A DNA stretch of 64,000 nt from Lamellibrachia satsuma (lineage: Eukaryota; Annelida; Polychaeta; Sabellida; Siboglinidae): contig BSQZ01000006.1 of the NCBI GenBank assembly GCA_033239005.1, forward strand, positions 10,609,162-10,673,161. Direction: 5' to 3'. Shown here one piece after another: positions 27,804 through 42,800 of this stretch. Position numbers and translations under genes: made by a program. Every line of letters starts with the position of its first letter. The stretch's first letter is position 1. Below the pieces are notes generated by a model that searched no databases, was not told the origin of the DNA, and saw only the letters and a program-made list of their open reading frames with translations.

Positions 27804-30800
27804 CTGAAAGGGATGCAGATGGCTCAGTATGAAAACAGTTTATTTCTCACTGACTGGCTACAAGGGTTTGCCTTTACAAAAATGCATCAAAATAAATTAA
27901 ATAACTTATGTTACCACCATTTTGGAGACTGAATACAACAAAAGATGACCACTGAATGACAAAGAATGTCTCTATAAAACACAGATGGCTTATGTAAAGG
28001 TTGTCTATGCAGGCTAAATATGTGGTTTTTGCCGACAATAAATATACAAATCACATTAAAAAATGTTTACTCCACTAAAACACGACAATAGTGGTGCAAT
28101 TACAAAGTCTGGTCAAATCATGCTACACTGTATAAAATCATTATACACTTAATAAATCACTCATGTTCTAACATCTTGACCGGCCAAATGTGTTTTACTG
28201 AACCACAACTGTTTATTTAATTTGACCGTGAAACAACTGTTGACTGTTGATGAATACTGACCTTTCCGTTCAGCATGCTATGAAAACATAATATCAAGTT
28301 GAAACATTCAAATTAAACAGATAATTATCAAACTGTGGTTCACTGAAAGGCAACTGGGCAGTCAGGAAGCTAGAACTGACATAGTTCATATTTATATAAT
28401 GTAATTTTATATTAAAAAACGATCAGACCTTTCAGGCTTGGATTACAATAGTTCTAGAAATTGGCTATGAAATTCTGCTAAACATTGAGAAGAGAAACTT
28501 CAACACCGAGATATAGTCACCCACCGCTACAGTTGAGTTCACCGTTGGTCCGCGTACTGCGGATCTCGTGTCCATGTTTGTTGACACACCAACACTGACC
28601 GATGCTGGAGTGACACTGCATCGGGCTGTAGAATCCATCATCGTCACACTGAGGCACGTAGGCACCTGGATCAACATGGCGTGTTATGACTGTAACGATA
28701 CACTAGGTCACGACATGAGATGGCATTACAATATATGTGTCATGATACGACATGTATCATGATATCTGTGTCATGATACGATACATACAACAATATCTGT
28801 CATGATATGATATCTATCACGATATCTGTGTCATGATACGATACATACAACAATATCTGTCATGATATGTATCATGATATCTGTGTCATGAAATGATACA
28901 TATCATGATACTTGTGTTACATGATATGTATCACGATATCTGTATCACAATAAAAATTATGACACATATCCTGATATCTGCATCATGATACGTATCACGA
29001 CATCTGTGTCACGATATGATAACTGTGTCATGATACATATCACGATATCTGTGTCATGATACAATTCGTATCGCAATACATAATGATACACAGCTGTAAA
29101 GAAATAATTTCTTTGCACAGCATTTCACAGCTATAAGTATGTACTGAAAACACAATGTTTAGGAAAAAAATTTAGTACCTAAAGCTAATGATATCTCTAA
29201 TGCAAGATCAAGCAACATTTTGACAGGTAGCAAGCAAATTTGACTCTGATGCCGTCGACTACCATTATTAAATTGTACCATGGAAAAACACTGTGGTACA
29301 CCAGGTGAACTATGGTATACCATACATTACCATACACAATATATGAAAAAACTACTATGTAATACTATGGTATACCTCAACAACTGCATAGTTTTAAGTA
29401 CTTATATAATGTAATATGTTGTGTTACCCACCAATAATGACTTTCTTGATGCCGCTGCTCACCAAAGAGGACACTTTATTCTTGGCACTCAGACATGGCG
29501 GCACTGAAGTATAACAGTACATTTAGGAGTCTAAGACGACTAATATCATCTTACAAATACAGTACTTACTTACAGTATAATCTACAGGTTGATTTCGCCA
29601 CAAGATTATATGAATTAGTTAAAGAAGTTCATGGGTAGGGGAGACTGGTGCAACTTGTAACTTGGTTAAAATGTAGCAAGTGTTTTTAAATGTCTTCCCA
29701 CCAAAGATGCACAAAACAACATAATACAAAAAAATTATTAAAGTACCGATGTATTTTTTTGGGGGAGGATCCACCTGTGCACAACATTGAAAGAAAACAT
29801 TTTCGAAAGGTTTTACATCTTGTCAACCTTCACATCTCATATTAGAAAAGTCCTATGTGTACACTACACACAGCAGAAACATTGGATCTATTAAAGGGAA
29901 TGTACAACGACTGTTCAACTAAACTTTACGACTGTTTTATAGGACATCGTGACACTGAATTTAACAGCGTTGGTTGGTTAAAATATTATCGACAAAAACA
30001 TGTCACCATCATATTTCTTTTCTTAATATTAAAAAAATATATGATTTGGCCATGAAATTAAACATGCAACTTTTCAACATATATAGAAATCGCTTCGTGG
30101 CCAAGACAGACCAGTAAAAGACAGACCAACGAAAGACAGACCAATAAAAGACAGACCAACAAGGCAGACCAACGAAAGACAGATCAACAAAAGACAGACC
30201 AACAAAAGACATACCAACGAAAGACAGACCAACGAAAAACAGACCAATAAAAGACAGACCAATAAAATACAGACCAATAAGAGACAGACCAATAAAATAC
30301 AGACCAACGAAAGACAGACCAACAAAAGACAGACCAATAAAATACAGACCATCGAAAGACAGACCAATAAAAGACAGACTAATAAAATACAGACCATCGA
30401 AAGACAGACCAATAAAATACAGACCAACAAAAGACAGGCCAATAAAAGACAGACCAATAAAATACAGACCAATAAAAGACAGACAGGTGAAATATAGCAT
30501 TTTTTATTGGATGATTTAAGTGGTCTGTCAAATTTCCGTTTTATACAATTTCTGATTGTAACCATACTACAGCAATAAAGATTAAAACATGACGGACAAC
30601 AACGTTAATGTAAATGTACTTTGAGATGGAAGAATTCAGAGAATTTGAGCATTTTAATTATACGAAACCTTCAACTAGTTAACCAACGAAAATGATTATA
30701 CAGTCTCTTTAAAGATGATTCTTATAGAACTCGGACTTACAGATGCTGGCAAAACAACAACACCACTCGCGCTCCGATAGCTTCGTGTCTTTGTTGTAGT

Positions 30801-33800
30801 CGCAGGCGTTGATGAAGGGTGCGACGCAGTGCTCGTAGCCATTGTGTTCTATGTAGTGGAGCTCTGACTCACTCAGTTGGCCATCGGCGTTGTGGTCGAA
30901 CTGTTGGAACTGCCAGGTAACGGGCGCCTGGCAGATGCACTCACCTGGAAGTACGACCTTCTATAGACACACCATGGCAAAATCAGGATCCACTACGACA
31001 GCTCATTTGTGCACATTTTTTATTTAGTGTTGGTGAAATCATCGGAAAAACTAGTACATCTTTTCAACATTTTGTGAAAAACGCAAAATGGTCTGGCACC
31101 CTATACGATGACATGAGGCAATTCACACTTTCGCAAGTTACCCGATCTAACTATCATTTTGACAAAAGCATGGACTCTTTTATTCAATTGACTGCGCATA
31201 TTACTTAGACTAATATTGCACTAGAAATGTGAACGTCTCTGATATGCTGTGATAAATTAATTGAGGAGGGCGTTTCATAAAAAAATGGCAAAACAGTGGC
31301 ACTGTTTATGACCTACAACCTCTGAGCATAACACAAAATGACGGTTAATAAGAGAAAGGCTGCCTGAAATTAGACAGAAAGTGGGTTGTCCAAAGACAAC
31401 CTGGTGAAAAACCATAAAAGACAAACAAAGAGAACTTGGGTGGAAGTCTTGGAACGGAGCCAAACGGGTGGCTAAAGACAGAGTGCGCTGGGGAGAGCGC
31501 ACTGCTGCATTTCTGGCCACGAGGCCTCAAGAGGTCAGGCAAGGTTGGTAATAAAGGAAATGTGAACTGACTTGCATCACGGAGCTCCTTCTTCTTCGAG
31601 TTCCTCTTCTCCTTGTGGTGACTCGGGGCCTCGTCTTGTTCCAAGCGGAACCAGTCGAGGAGACGGTGACCCATCTCCTCCAGTTCCTTGCTCGTGCACT
31701 CTGTCAACACAGGCAACATTCATGTGTAGTTTTAACTCAAGTTATTCGCTACAGATGATGAATAAGATGTATGTTGCTTATGTCAGATTTGTGTTGTCGT
31801 TATATACCATAATATGCAGAAATTAAATAAAACTGCTCTAAAGCAGATGTTATTTTTTGGCACCGAGTATGTCTATTGTTGCCAGGGTTGAAAAAAATCA
31901 TGATTTTAAAAAAAATGGGATATTTTTTATTTAAAATGGGATTTTTTTGATTTATTAGATTAAAAAAAAATCTTGTATACACGATGCCATAAAATATTTT
32001 ACTATCATGCTATCTGGTGTCAATACAGCTACACAAGTGTGTGCACTTTGTGCTTTTGTATTAAAAAAACAAACACACAAAACTTTGTTGATCTCGATGC
32101 TTGTAAACAATTATTTGTGTTAAATTCATATAAATCAGCGATTAAAAAAACCGGAAGTCAAAAAAATCATAAATGAATGATTTTATTTTTTTGGAGTGAT
32201 TTAAATCATGATTTAAATCAATGATTTAAATTAAATGATTTAAATCAAACAACCCTGATTGTTGCACTGTTCACATACTTTATTTCGATACGGAATTGAT
32301 AATTGAAATTGGAATTGTAACTAGTATTTTTGAGGTGTAATTGGAATTGGTGTTTGTAACTGGTGTGTAATTGGAATAGGAATTGATATGTAATTGACAC
32401 CAATTAAATGTTTTTATTCTCAAAGCAACTAAAAATTTTAATCTTCATGTTTTAACCTTCATTGTTGTAGTATATTTTAATCTTCATGTTTTAACCTTCA
32501 TTGTTGTAGTATATTTTTCGTCAGAAATTGTACAAATTTGCCATTTGACAGACCATTAATTCATCCTATGGAAACCATTATATTTCACCTCTAAATGTGA
32601 AGAGTTAGTGGTCTGTCCTGTGTTGTCATGCTGCGATTTCTGAATATGTTCTAAAATGGCATATTTTAGATTATCACAAAATCGTGTAGTTTCTTCACTA
32701 TTAAGACATGAAAGGTCGTTATAGTAACATGTTTTGTGGGGATATTTAGATTTGTTGGTCTGTCAATAGTTGCTATAGTATGTGTCATAAAAACTGGCAT
32801 ATTTTGTACTTACGAAAACATCAAGAGCTGAAAGATCACAATAGTAACATGTTTTGTATGGATGCCAGGAATGTAGGTATGAAAATCATTGCACATTACC
32901 TTTAACAATATATGTAGTATGTGTCCTAAGAGTTAAATGTTGTGCAAGGAGCTCTCTGACTCTCTTAACACGATCCATTGCATCATGGGGGATCTGGAGT
33001 GTTGTTTGAGGTTGCTTTACAAACATCCAGTCCAAATCAACCCTGTAACCCCTTTACTTTTACTTCGAAACAGGATATATCGGGGCATCATTTTTGAGGT
33101 GAGCGATTGCTCTCGCTCCCTATCGCTCGCGCAAATAAATAATCATCTAGGGAGCTATTTATCGCTCGTGTCAATCGCTAAAATCGGTCGCTGTCTGCAA
33201 GCGTTCGTCTTGACAAGGAATTTCTTGAGTATTAGATTCACTAGGAAAGTCTACTCTCTTTATAACGAAATGTTCAGACTCCAATAGTCAGAGTTCACGT
33301 ATCATCCGTCACTGGGGATGGTGATCACAGCCTGCTGCACCAAGATTGCAAAAACGCCATTGAAGCCACGATGTGCTGGCCGCGCGGTTTATAAAGAAGT
33401 TATTAAATGAGTGGACTAGCATCAATGTGTATTATCTTTAAATGTCACATACTGTTGTATGCCGAACTGAATAAAATACATGTATACATGTATAGTTATG
33501 GAATAGATAAGGAATCAATATTTCGTTGCGATCTGATTAACCAACTAGGTTGTAATGGGAATTGAAAATAATAACCTGGATCTGAGCTACCGAACATGCA
33601 TATGAGTTGACAAGGAGTGTAAAAGTTGACTAAACATTGAAAACGACAATTTTAATAATTTAATTTAAGACGAATTCATATTTTTGTGCACCGAGTTTGA
33701 GTTGTGCGTTTGGCATTATGATGCAATGGAAGTATGCCACTTCACCCGTTTATTTTGTTCCCTACTAAGCTGCATTTATGACTATACATTTGATTCTTAT

Positions 33801-36800
33801 ATGTGGCGTATTTGTGAATCTCAATTGCAATTTTCAAACCACCTAAGCGAAGTTGCACACCAGTGGCAGTGCTGCATCATGGTCACTGCCACAGGGCACG
33901 GACACAGCACACTGCTACTGCACTGGCCTTGCCTAGGCTACGCCTATGGTGATCGATGACATGTTGCATTTCAAAACCGTTTCACCAATTGCAGTGAATG
34001 GGGTTTACTAAAGCAAGCATTTATTTCATTGTACAAGTCATAGCGCCAGCAAGCAACAATTAAAATTTCATGGCGACAACGACAGAATCCGAATGGGAAA
34101 TGGTGGCGCCACCACACAGTAAAAAACAACAACTAACAAATCGCTCACCTAAATTAATTTGGCATATTTAGGCGAGCGATTCATCGCTCGCCTGTTGTTT
34201 TCAAACGTGAAGCCCTGATATATTATGATTGGGTAATAAAATGGGTCCAAGGAGCTAGTTGGTCTTAGTGGAATGGGTACCACCCCATGCCCCCCGCCTT
34301 AAAAATTCATACTATTCATTCCGTTCCTCAAAAATAATAGATAACCGATTTTTTCTTAAAATTTTAACAAGGCCCACCAAAGCTAAATACCGGATTCTCC
34401 CTTGCTATTAATCACACATCTACCCCACCTTTTGCCCTCAACGACGCACGCACGCAAGCACGCACACACACCTTTATCCTGTTTCTCCATGACGGTGTTG
34501 TAGAAGTGTTTGCCCGTCTTCTTGTCCTTTCTATTGTCGGCATAGTCAAACGACACTTGAATGTGCTTGAATTTGTTCCTCATCACTTTCTCGCGCTCAT
34601 CCATGTAGTTCCTTGTGACCTTCTGTGCAATCCATCGAACAGTATCAGAATAGTTATGATACGCTATAGATAATAATAAATATAGTGCAGTTTCCAGTTG
34701 CGCTTGAGATAATGAATGATGATAATGAATGAATATGATAATGATAATAATAAATATAGTGCAGTTTCCTTGAACACTCATTGCACTTGAGATAATGAAT
34801 TATGATAATGAATGAATATGATAAATAATGAATGAAAAACAATTATACATAAAAAACAAATATCAAATTAATTAATAAGAGAAACTAATTAAATATACAT
34901 TGTATATGTAATTAAAATTAGAACCTAACTCAACAGATACAATTATTGAACATTATTAAATAGTATTTATTATTAAAATGTTCTGAAAAACCTCGATAAC
35001 ACAACAGATCATTGCAATTGAAGAAAATCCTTCTAGCAGACCAGCTGGTGTAGAAGAGAACTGCTTGGATCAATATGCAACAGATGTTGAGATAATATAA
35101 GATGATATAAGAGTGTTTCAGTAGGTTGATGTATGTGCCGTGTTTTCCAGGCACACAAAGGTAGTTCTTTTTTTAAATCTGACATTAGAAAAACTAAAAC
35201 TAAGGGTAATACAAATTGTTATACATGGTTTTTGCAATATAAGTTAGAAAAACAACAGGCAGATACAACAGACTGTTTTTTCGTTTTCACTGCATCAGAA
35301 CGACAAACGAAAAGCGATTGCAGTGCCACTCGTTTTTCGTTCTGGCATCTATCCGTTAAGTGAACTAACACATAATAACAAAATGTTTATGCACATAACA
35401 TAACACGTATGACATATATAGCATGTGCACGCACGCATGCACGCATATACATACATAGATTAATACATGCATACATACATAGTTCATACATATGCACGCA
35501 CACACGCACGCATGCATGCACATATACGTTACGCATGTTATACATGTTATGCTATGTGCATATATTATGTGTGTGGCCAATTAGCACGTCAAAGAAGCAG
35601 AACGGTGCAAGAACGAAAAACGAGTGGCGCTGCAGTAATTTTTCGTTGTGCCGTGAAAACAATAAAATGGTTTGTTGTATCTTCATGTGGTTTTTCTAAC
35701 TTATATCACAAAAACTATGTATAACAGTTAGAATTTGTTTTTTGGTTTTCCTATCGCAAATTTGAAAATGAAAAACGTGCATTGTGTGCCTTTTTTTTCT
35801 CCAAATGTTATAACGAAAAAGATGGCAAATACATGCACCTTAAACTAATGGGAATGTAGCATGCTTGCTTTATCATGTGCAAAAAAATATGCAATATGAG
35901 AGTCAAACTGAGTCGAACTAAAAAGTATATGATTGTAGTTACCAGTTGGTCTCTGAAAAATTCCATGTTATTTCACCAGGTTATGTAAAGGGACAATACT
36001 CTTTGATTGCATGCAAATAAAACCAATGCACAGCATTATTTAAACAGTATCACTTAACACGGAAATTACAAAAACGCACGAAATGTCTTCACTTCAATGT
36101 ATACAGCATGACTGACCAAAAATCGGAAACTTAATTATACACATATTATCTTTTATATTATTATTATTGTTAAAGGAATCAATGCAAATAAAAAAAAATT
36201 ACTGCATGATGGTAATGAGTATGACACAAATATAATATTTAAATTTGATGTATTTGCATTTAATTTTGTTGCATTCAGAACATGTGTGTGTCAGCGTAAT
36301 GTAGACTTTGTGATGACTAATCATAAATTTTCTTTTCGTTTGAAATCGAACAGTTTTAATACCATAGACATAGTGACAAATCTGGAAAAATTCCAAACAT
36401 ATAGGAAACTTCTAAATACATTGCCAAGTTGTGACTGTGCATTTTTAATAGTCGCATTTTCTCCATGTCGTTCTTATGTTAGTATTACAATATATTTTAT
36501 TTTATACTATTTACAATATGTATTACTAGTAAATATTGTTATTATATCAGTGATGGACACTGAAAACAGAAGTGGTAGGACAAAATGTCCTGAACCTCTG
36601 AAATCAATAGGACACTTTTTTGCGGCCAAATGAATTAAATTTTTTAGCGGCCAAGTCTATTAAATTTTTTCGTAAGATTGCCCATAATGCTTAGTAACTG
36701 AAGTACTTTGCATTTTAAAACTGTCTATTATTGCTGAAGTGCCTACTTCAGGGCCAGAAATACACGACGCATTAGCATGAATTGCCAACGCAGCTGGTAT

Positions 36801-39800
36801 AGTGAGTTGCCGAAGTAGCAAACGAACTACGGAGTTCGGTAAAAGTTGTTCTTAGTGTCTTCAGTGATGAAAAGATAATTTTATCGGACAAATTACCTTA
36901 TCAAGGCCTTATAGATAGGACATTTTCAAGTTTAATCGGTCTATGTTCGATGTCCGAGCCCAGTGTCCATCATTGTTATGTCTCACCTAGAACTCAATTA
37001 TCAAAAATTTGCTGTCCTGGTATACATGTTACTAAGGGGCTTTGTAAACATACAAAACAAAATTGGAAAGGTATATTTTTTAGTTTTTTCCTGGTTGAAA
37101 TATTTATTTTCATTGCATCGGCAGTGTGTGTACAATGTGTGTACAATGCCTCTAATGTTTTTCGACAGGGGTGGGTGAATGCAATCAAACCTATCCAATT
37201 TTTTATTATTGGAATTTTTCATATTAGCAAAGCCCCTAAGAAAACAACACTGGACACCGCAGAGTGAACAACTGTTGCCAAATGGCCCACATATTCCACA
37301 TGCTAGTCATAAAATGTACATGTGACTGCCTCTGGGTACACGTGCACTCAGTGAGTAGTGATTAATTCCACTTGCCTTCAGGTGCTCTGACCGAGTATGG
37401 AAATCCCGTGGGCCCATCTGTAAACACGCAATAGACAGAACTTGACATCTGCAGCTTCAGCTTCCATCCAACTTACAATGTCTGAGCACTACATTAATAT
37501 AATCAATACATATTTTTTTGTAACTTCTTAACTTTTGATGCACAACATGTGTCTATTGATATATTTTTTTATTACACTTTTAATTGTACTTTTAATGTAC
37601 AACAAGTATGTATACATTTCTATATATTTCTACTTGTATTTTATTGATACATAAGGACTTTTTTGTATGAAATAAACATTTATTATTATCATAAAGGTAT
37701 AAATTTTTATCAAAAAATCATATTAAATAGTATAAATTATATATATTCCAACATCTTAACCCTCAAATGTGTTTTAATGAACCACAGTGTTTTCAGGGTA
37801 AATTATAAATGTAATTAACTACAAATGTAATAAAAACATTGTAATTGTAACTAAACTTTATAATCCATATATTTGCTAAATGACAACATATTATTTCACA
37901 CAATTCAAATATTCGGGGTGAAAAATTCAAACTAAATAGACGACAGTCAAATTATATAATTTTACTGTCATCTGTTTAGTCTGAATTTGGGCGGTCAAAA
38001 TGTTGGAATATATATAGTTTATATCATGTAACATGATTTTAAGAAAGAAGCAATAAGGCTTTGTACCTTTAATTTACATTAATTACATTTCTTACAATTT
38101 ATTAATTTCTAACATTTCATGGACACACCCAGGCTGACAACAGTGCTTCTTTGATAACTGTCTAAACGTCATAAAAATACATTCATCATAAACAAAAAGC
38201 TACACAATCGTTCTCATAAGCAAGGTATTAAAAATTCTATAACACTATTTTACCGTAAATATAAAAACATGTGCGTCAATAGTAGTAAGAAAGTACTTTC
38301 CAGCATTTCTTATGACTAAGAAAACCCTTCTTCAAGAGTATCAACAATTCTGAAGACAATTAGTACAGCAGTGGAATTCGCAGTATTTATTTGAGTCTGT
38401 GAAACTGAAACTGGTTTAGTGAAACTGAAACTTGTTACAAGTTACGTGCGTCACGGGAAACGTCTGACAAACCTGTTTTGGTTTTTTCTGCTCCTGCTGC
38501 TGTTGCTTTCGTTGCTGCTGTCTCTCAAATCTGCGCCTGAAAGTGTCCATTGAATGTGTCAAATGTAAAGTGGAAAACAAGTTCTTAATGTAACAATCTT
38601 CTATACAAGACAGCTACTTGTCTGTTAACTTTGGCATCACCATATCTGCCAATTAGTAGCTCTGGCAGTGAAAAAAAAAAATAGAAAAACACAGTAAATG
38701 CGCACGGTGTCTGTCTGCGTAATTCTGTGGAAAACAAGACTAGACTTTCTGCTAAAATTATGGCAATTAAAGATTAAATATTTTATAGGGTGTGACCCTG
38801 TGCTCAGAACAGTGGAGTATTTAGGGGGGTGGAGGGCTCTGGGCCATGGCTATTTTTGGCTAAAATTTTTATTTTTTTGTATTGTAACCTGTTACGCCAC
38901 TATGTTGTAGCTTGGTGAACAAAGCTTGGCCCTCCTTTGCGAGATCCTAGATATGGCACTGGTTCACAGAAACATGCACACTGTGAAGTATGGACTCCAT
39001 TACTGTGTATATGACCCTTGGTTCTTGTCTGGTGGATATGGCAGACTGCCACGGCATAGCGGGAACTAGTGCCAAAGGTTGGCTTCTCTACCAGTCTCAG
39101 ATCATCTCACACAGACTGCATAAACACAGCAAGGCCCAAGGACACCGTACCCATACACTGTGTGGAACAGGCAGGGGACCGACCATTACTTCACTTCAGG
39201 GTTTATGTCATGCGAACGAAGTTCCGGAAATTTTGAGATGGTGCCCATTTTGTGATTTATTTATTAACAGGGAAATGAGCGAATGTGAGGACTGCCGCAG
39301 TTATGCTGGTCCGAGGGTTAACTTTCTGGTGGCTGTCTGCTAGACGTGGGTGCGTCAATATTGGAAGGATCCCCTGTTTAGGTAGACAAGATCCTCTTGT
39401 TTTTGGCAACATGTCACGAGAGCATCGCCCATGCTGATTTTCTTGGAAAATAAACTGTACGACTTTCCGAAAATTCTGCAACAGGTCAGGGATATGACAA
39501 CAACTTAAATAATATAGAAATCTGTGTCGGTACCTTGCATATGGAACTAGAAACACTGTTGCTTATGGAAAAACTTAATTAATAGTAATAATTTATGTTC
39601 CTGGCACAAGCAGTAACCCTTGTATTGAAATTCCACCTGTGCACTCACGTGACTCATTTATGTGTCCTGTGTTTTATTTGACTCATCAGAGTCGTTTGTC
39701 ATAAGAGATGATGCCAGCACCAGTCAAAAAATGATGCATGGCGCAGTTATGCGGCACTGTTTAACTTTCAGTCTGCCATCCAGGGCAGGGTCAATTATAA

Positions 39801-42800
39801 ATGTAATTAATTACAAATGTATTAAAAAAAATTGTAACTGCAACTGATCTTTATATTCCATATATTTGTTAAATGACAACATATTATTTCACACAATTCA
39901 AATATAAAAATGGTTAAATGTGTTCTGTAGTTATATCTAATATAACCTGCAGTTAAGCAGTAGTGAGTGGTGCAGTTAAGCAGTAGTGAGTGGTGCAGTT
40001 AAGCAGTAGTGAGTGGTGCAGTTAAGCAGTAGAGAGTGGTGCAGTTAAGCAGTAGTGAGTGGTGCAGTTAAGCAGTAGTGAGTGGTGCAGTTAAGCAGTA
40101 GTGAGTGTTGCAGTTAAGCAGTAGTGAGTGGTGCAGTTAAGCAGTAGTGAGTGGTGCAGTTAAGCAGTAGTGAGTGGTGCAGTTAAACAGTAGTGAGTGC
40201 TGCAGTTAAGCAGTAGTTAGTGGTGCAGTTAAGCAGTAGTGAGTGGTGCAGTTAAGCAGTAGTGAGTGGTGCAGTTAAGCAGTAGTGAGTGGTGCAGTTA
40301 AGCAGTAGTGAGTGGTGCAGTTAAGCAATAGTGAGTGGTGCAGTTAAGCAGTAGTGAGTGGTGCAGTTAAGCAGTAGTGAGTGGTGCAGTTAAGCAGTAG
40401 TGAGTGGTGCAGTTAAGCAGTAGTGAGTGGTGCAGTTAAGCAGTAGTGAGTGCTGCAGTTAAGCAGTAGTGAGAGGTGCAGTTAAGCAGTAGTGAGTGGT
40501 GCAGTTAAGCAGTATTGAGTGGTGCAGTTATGCAGTAGTAAGTGGTGCAGTTAAGCAGTAGTGAGTGGTGCAGTTAAGCAGTAGTGAGAGGTGCAGTTAA
40601 GCAGTAGTGAGTGGTGCAGTTAAGCAGTAGTGAGTGGTGCAGTTAAGCAGTAGTGAGTGGTGCAGTTAAGCAATAGTGAGTGCTGCAGTTAAGCAGTAGT
40701 GAGAGGTGCAGTTAAGCAGTAGTGAGTGGTGCAGTTAAGCAGTATTGAGTGGTGCAGTTATGCAGTAGTGAGTGGTGCAGTTAAGCAGTAGTGAGTGGTG
40801 CAGTTAAGCAGTAGTGAGAGGTGCAGTTAAGCAGTAGTGAGTGGTGCAGTTAAGCAGTATTGAGTGGTGCAGTTAAGCAGTAGTGAGTGGTGCAGTTCAG
40901 CAGTAGTGAGTGGTGCAGTTCAGCAGTAGTGAGTGGTGCAGTTAAGCAGTAGTGAGTGGTGCAGTTAAGCAGTATTGAGTGGTGCAGTTATGCAGTAGTG
41001 AGTGGTGCAGTTAAGCAGTAGTGAGTGGTGCAGTTAAGCAGTAGTGAGTGGTGCAGTTAAGCAGTAGTGAGTGGTGTGCACAAACCAAGTAGCCAACAAC
41101 ATTAACAATTCCATCCAGTAGATATTAAACAAAAAAATATATTTCAAACCAACATTCTTGTAGATTGTAACTCTAACTGAACTTTTGTAATTGCAAATGA
41201 GAAATAAAAAGGCAACATAATTGTGAGTCAGAAAAACAATGTAATTGTACATGATCATTGTAACTGATCCCCATCCATCTCAGGGGCAAGTATTATGACC
41301 TAGAAACAGAATTGCGTTCTATGTAAACGTTACAGCAGGCTATACTGCCATTGTGTAAACATTTCTGGTCCGAAAACATCTGGTATAGATATCAGGAGAC
41401 CAGTGGAAACTGATGCTCAACTTTAATGTTTTAATGCTAAACAAACGGCAATTTCTGAAAAACACATCACTTGGACGTTGGTATGTCTGCCTAGCAAGCC
41501 TAAGTACTTGCACAGTAAATGAAAACTATCATGTCATACGACTTAAAATGTCAAACTGCAACTGATGCAAACAGGAGAGTAACACATATAATTGCATGGC
41601 AATGATCATAAATTTTAACATCTTCTGTTTGATCAATAAATGACTCAACATAACTCAACCATAAAATGTAAAGACGGTGAATAAAGTGGATTTATGATAT
41701 AGCAAGTGGCTCTTAAACATTATGTTGACTGTTTATGTTTTATCAATAACAGACTGAACAAAACAAAGCCTTCATAGCATGCATTATACCTTTTGTTGAT
41801 CATACATTAAAGGCAAAAAGTCTGTTTTCATTTTATCTTATCATGTTATATCGTATAAACATATAAATTCTGACATCTTGACCACCCAATATGTGTTAAT
41901 GAATGACAATTATTTTAATATAATTTGACCGTTATGTGTTTATGAGTATTATGTTCAGTACTTTCATTCACAGTTGTAGACAATGTCCATCACCTGTGGA
42001 CAAAGTTTGTCGGGGTCCGACGTTCACGGGATCACGTGATGGGCATATCATTAAAATTAAGTTCACTGCGCAAGCAACGTAAACATGATATTTGACGACA
42101 TTGAAATTAAACAGATAACGGTCAAAGTATATTTTTAAATATGACTCGTTAAAACGCACTGCAGTTTACACTATATAACATCATCTTACAATAAAAACTG
42201 TAATAAAACACCATTTTTACGAAAAAAATATAAGATTTTCTTCGCATCTTTATATCCAACAGGAAATTATAAAAAAACACTTTGAAGACTGAGAGGATGT
42301 TTTGTTTACACAACTCGGTTTTATTTGTTGTATTTTTAACTGTCCAATTTTTTTATTAGAAATGTTAAGGTGACTAAACTGCACGATATTCAGAAGGGCA
42401 TATACCTCAGCTTTCTTTGAGCACATCATACATGCATAATTCATTTAATTTAGCTAGGAACCTAGAATAATATATCTTTTTATGTGTGGGCTTCTGAAAA
42501 TATGCCTCGCTTCTGGGATTGTGTCAGAAACATGGGCAACAAATGTGGAAGATGTTAATGATGAAAAGGGTTAAAATATTGTCACTGACATGAGACTATT
42601 CAATACAAAACATACGTACAGCTGTCGGAGGAACTTCTTGTTGATGCATTCAGTTTGCCCATCTTCCGAGTTGGTCATGCACGTCTGATGCGATCGACAG
42701 TTTAGCTGGCGACACAACGCCTTATCTTCAACACACCAACAACGCCAGGGTTACGTTTTTGCACATCACATGCAGCTGATGTTTTTACCAAGAATTACTT

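Noticed and set aside
30009..30565. Two overlapping 163-residue hydrophobic pentapeptide-repeat proteins
   Set aside because: The 15-bp unit is a multiple of three, so open frames are expected; they lie in an intron and both frames are equally open.
38990..39343. 117-residue Cys-rich open frame, possibly the missing Kazal exon on the other strand
   Set aside because: On neither strand does it show the Kazal cysteine pattern or splice sites in the required phase.
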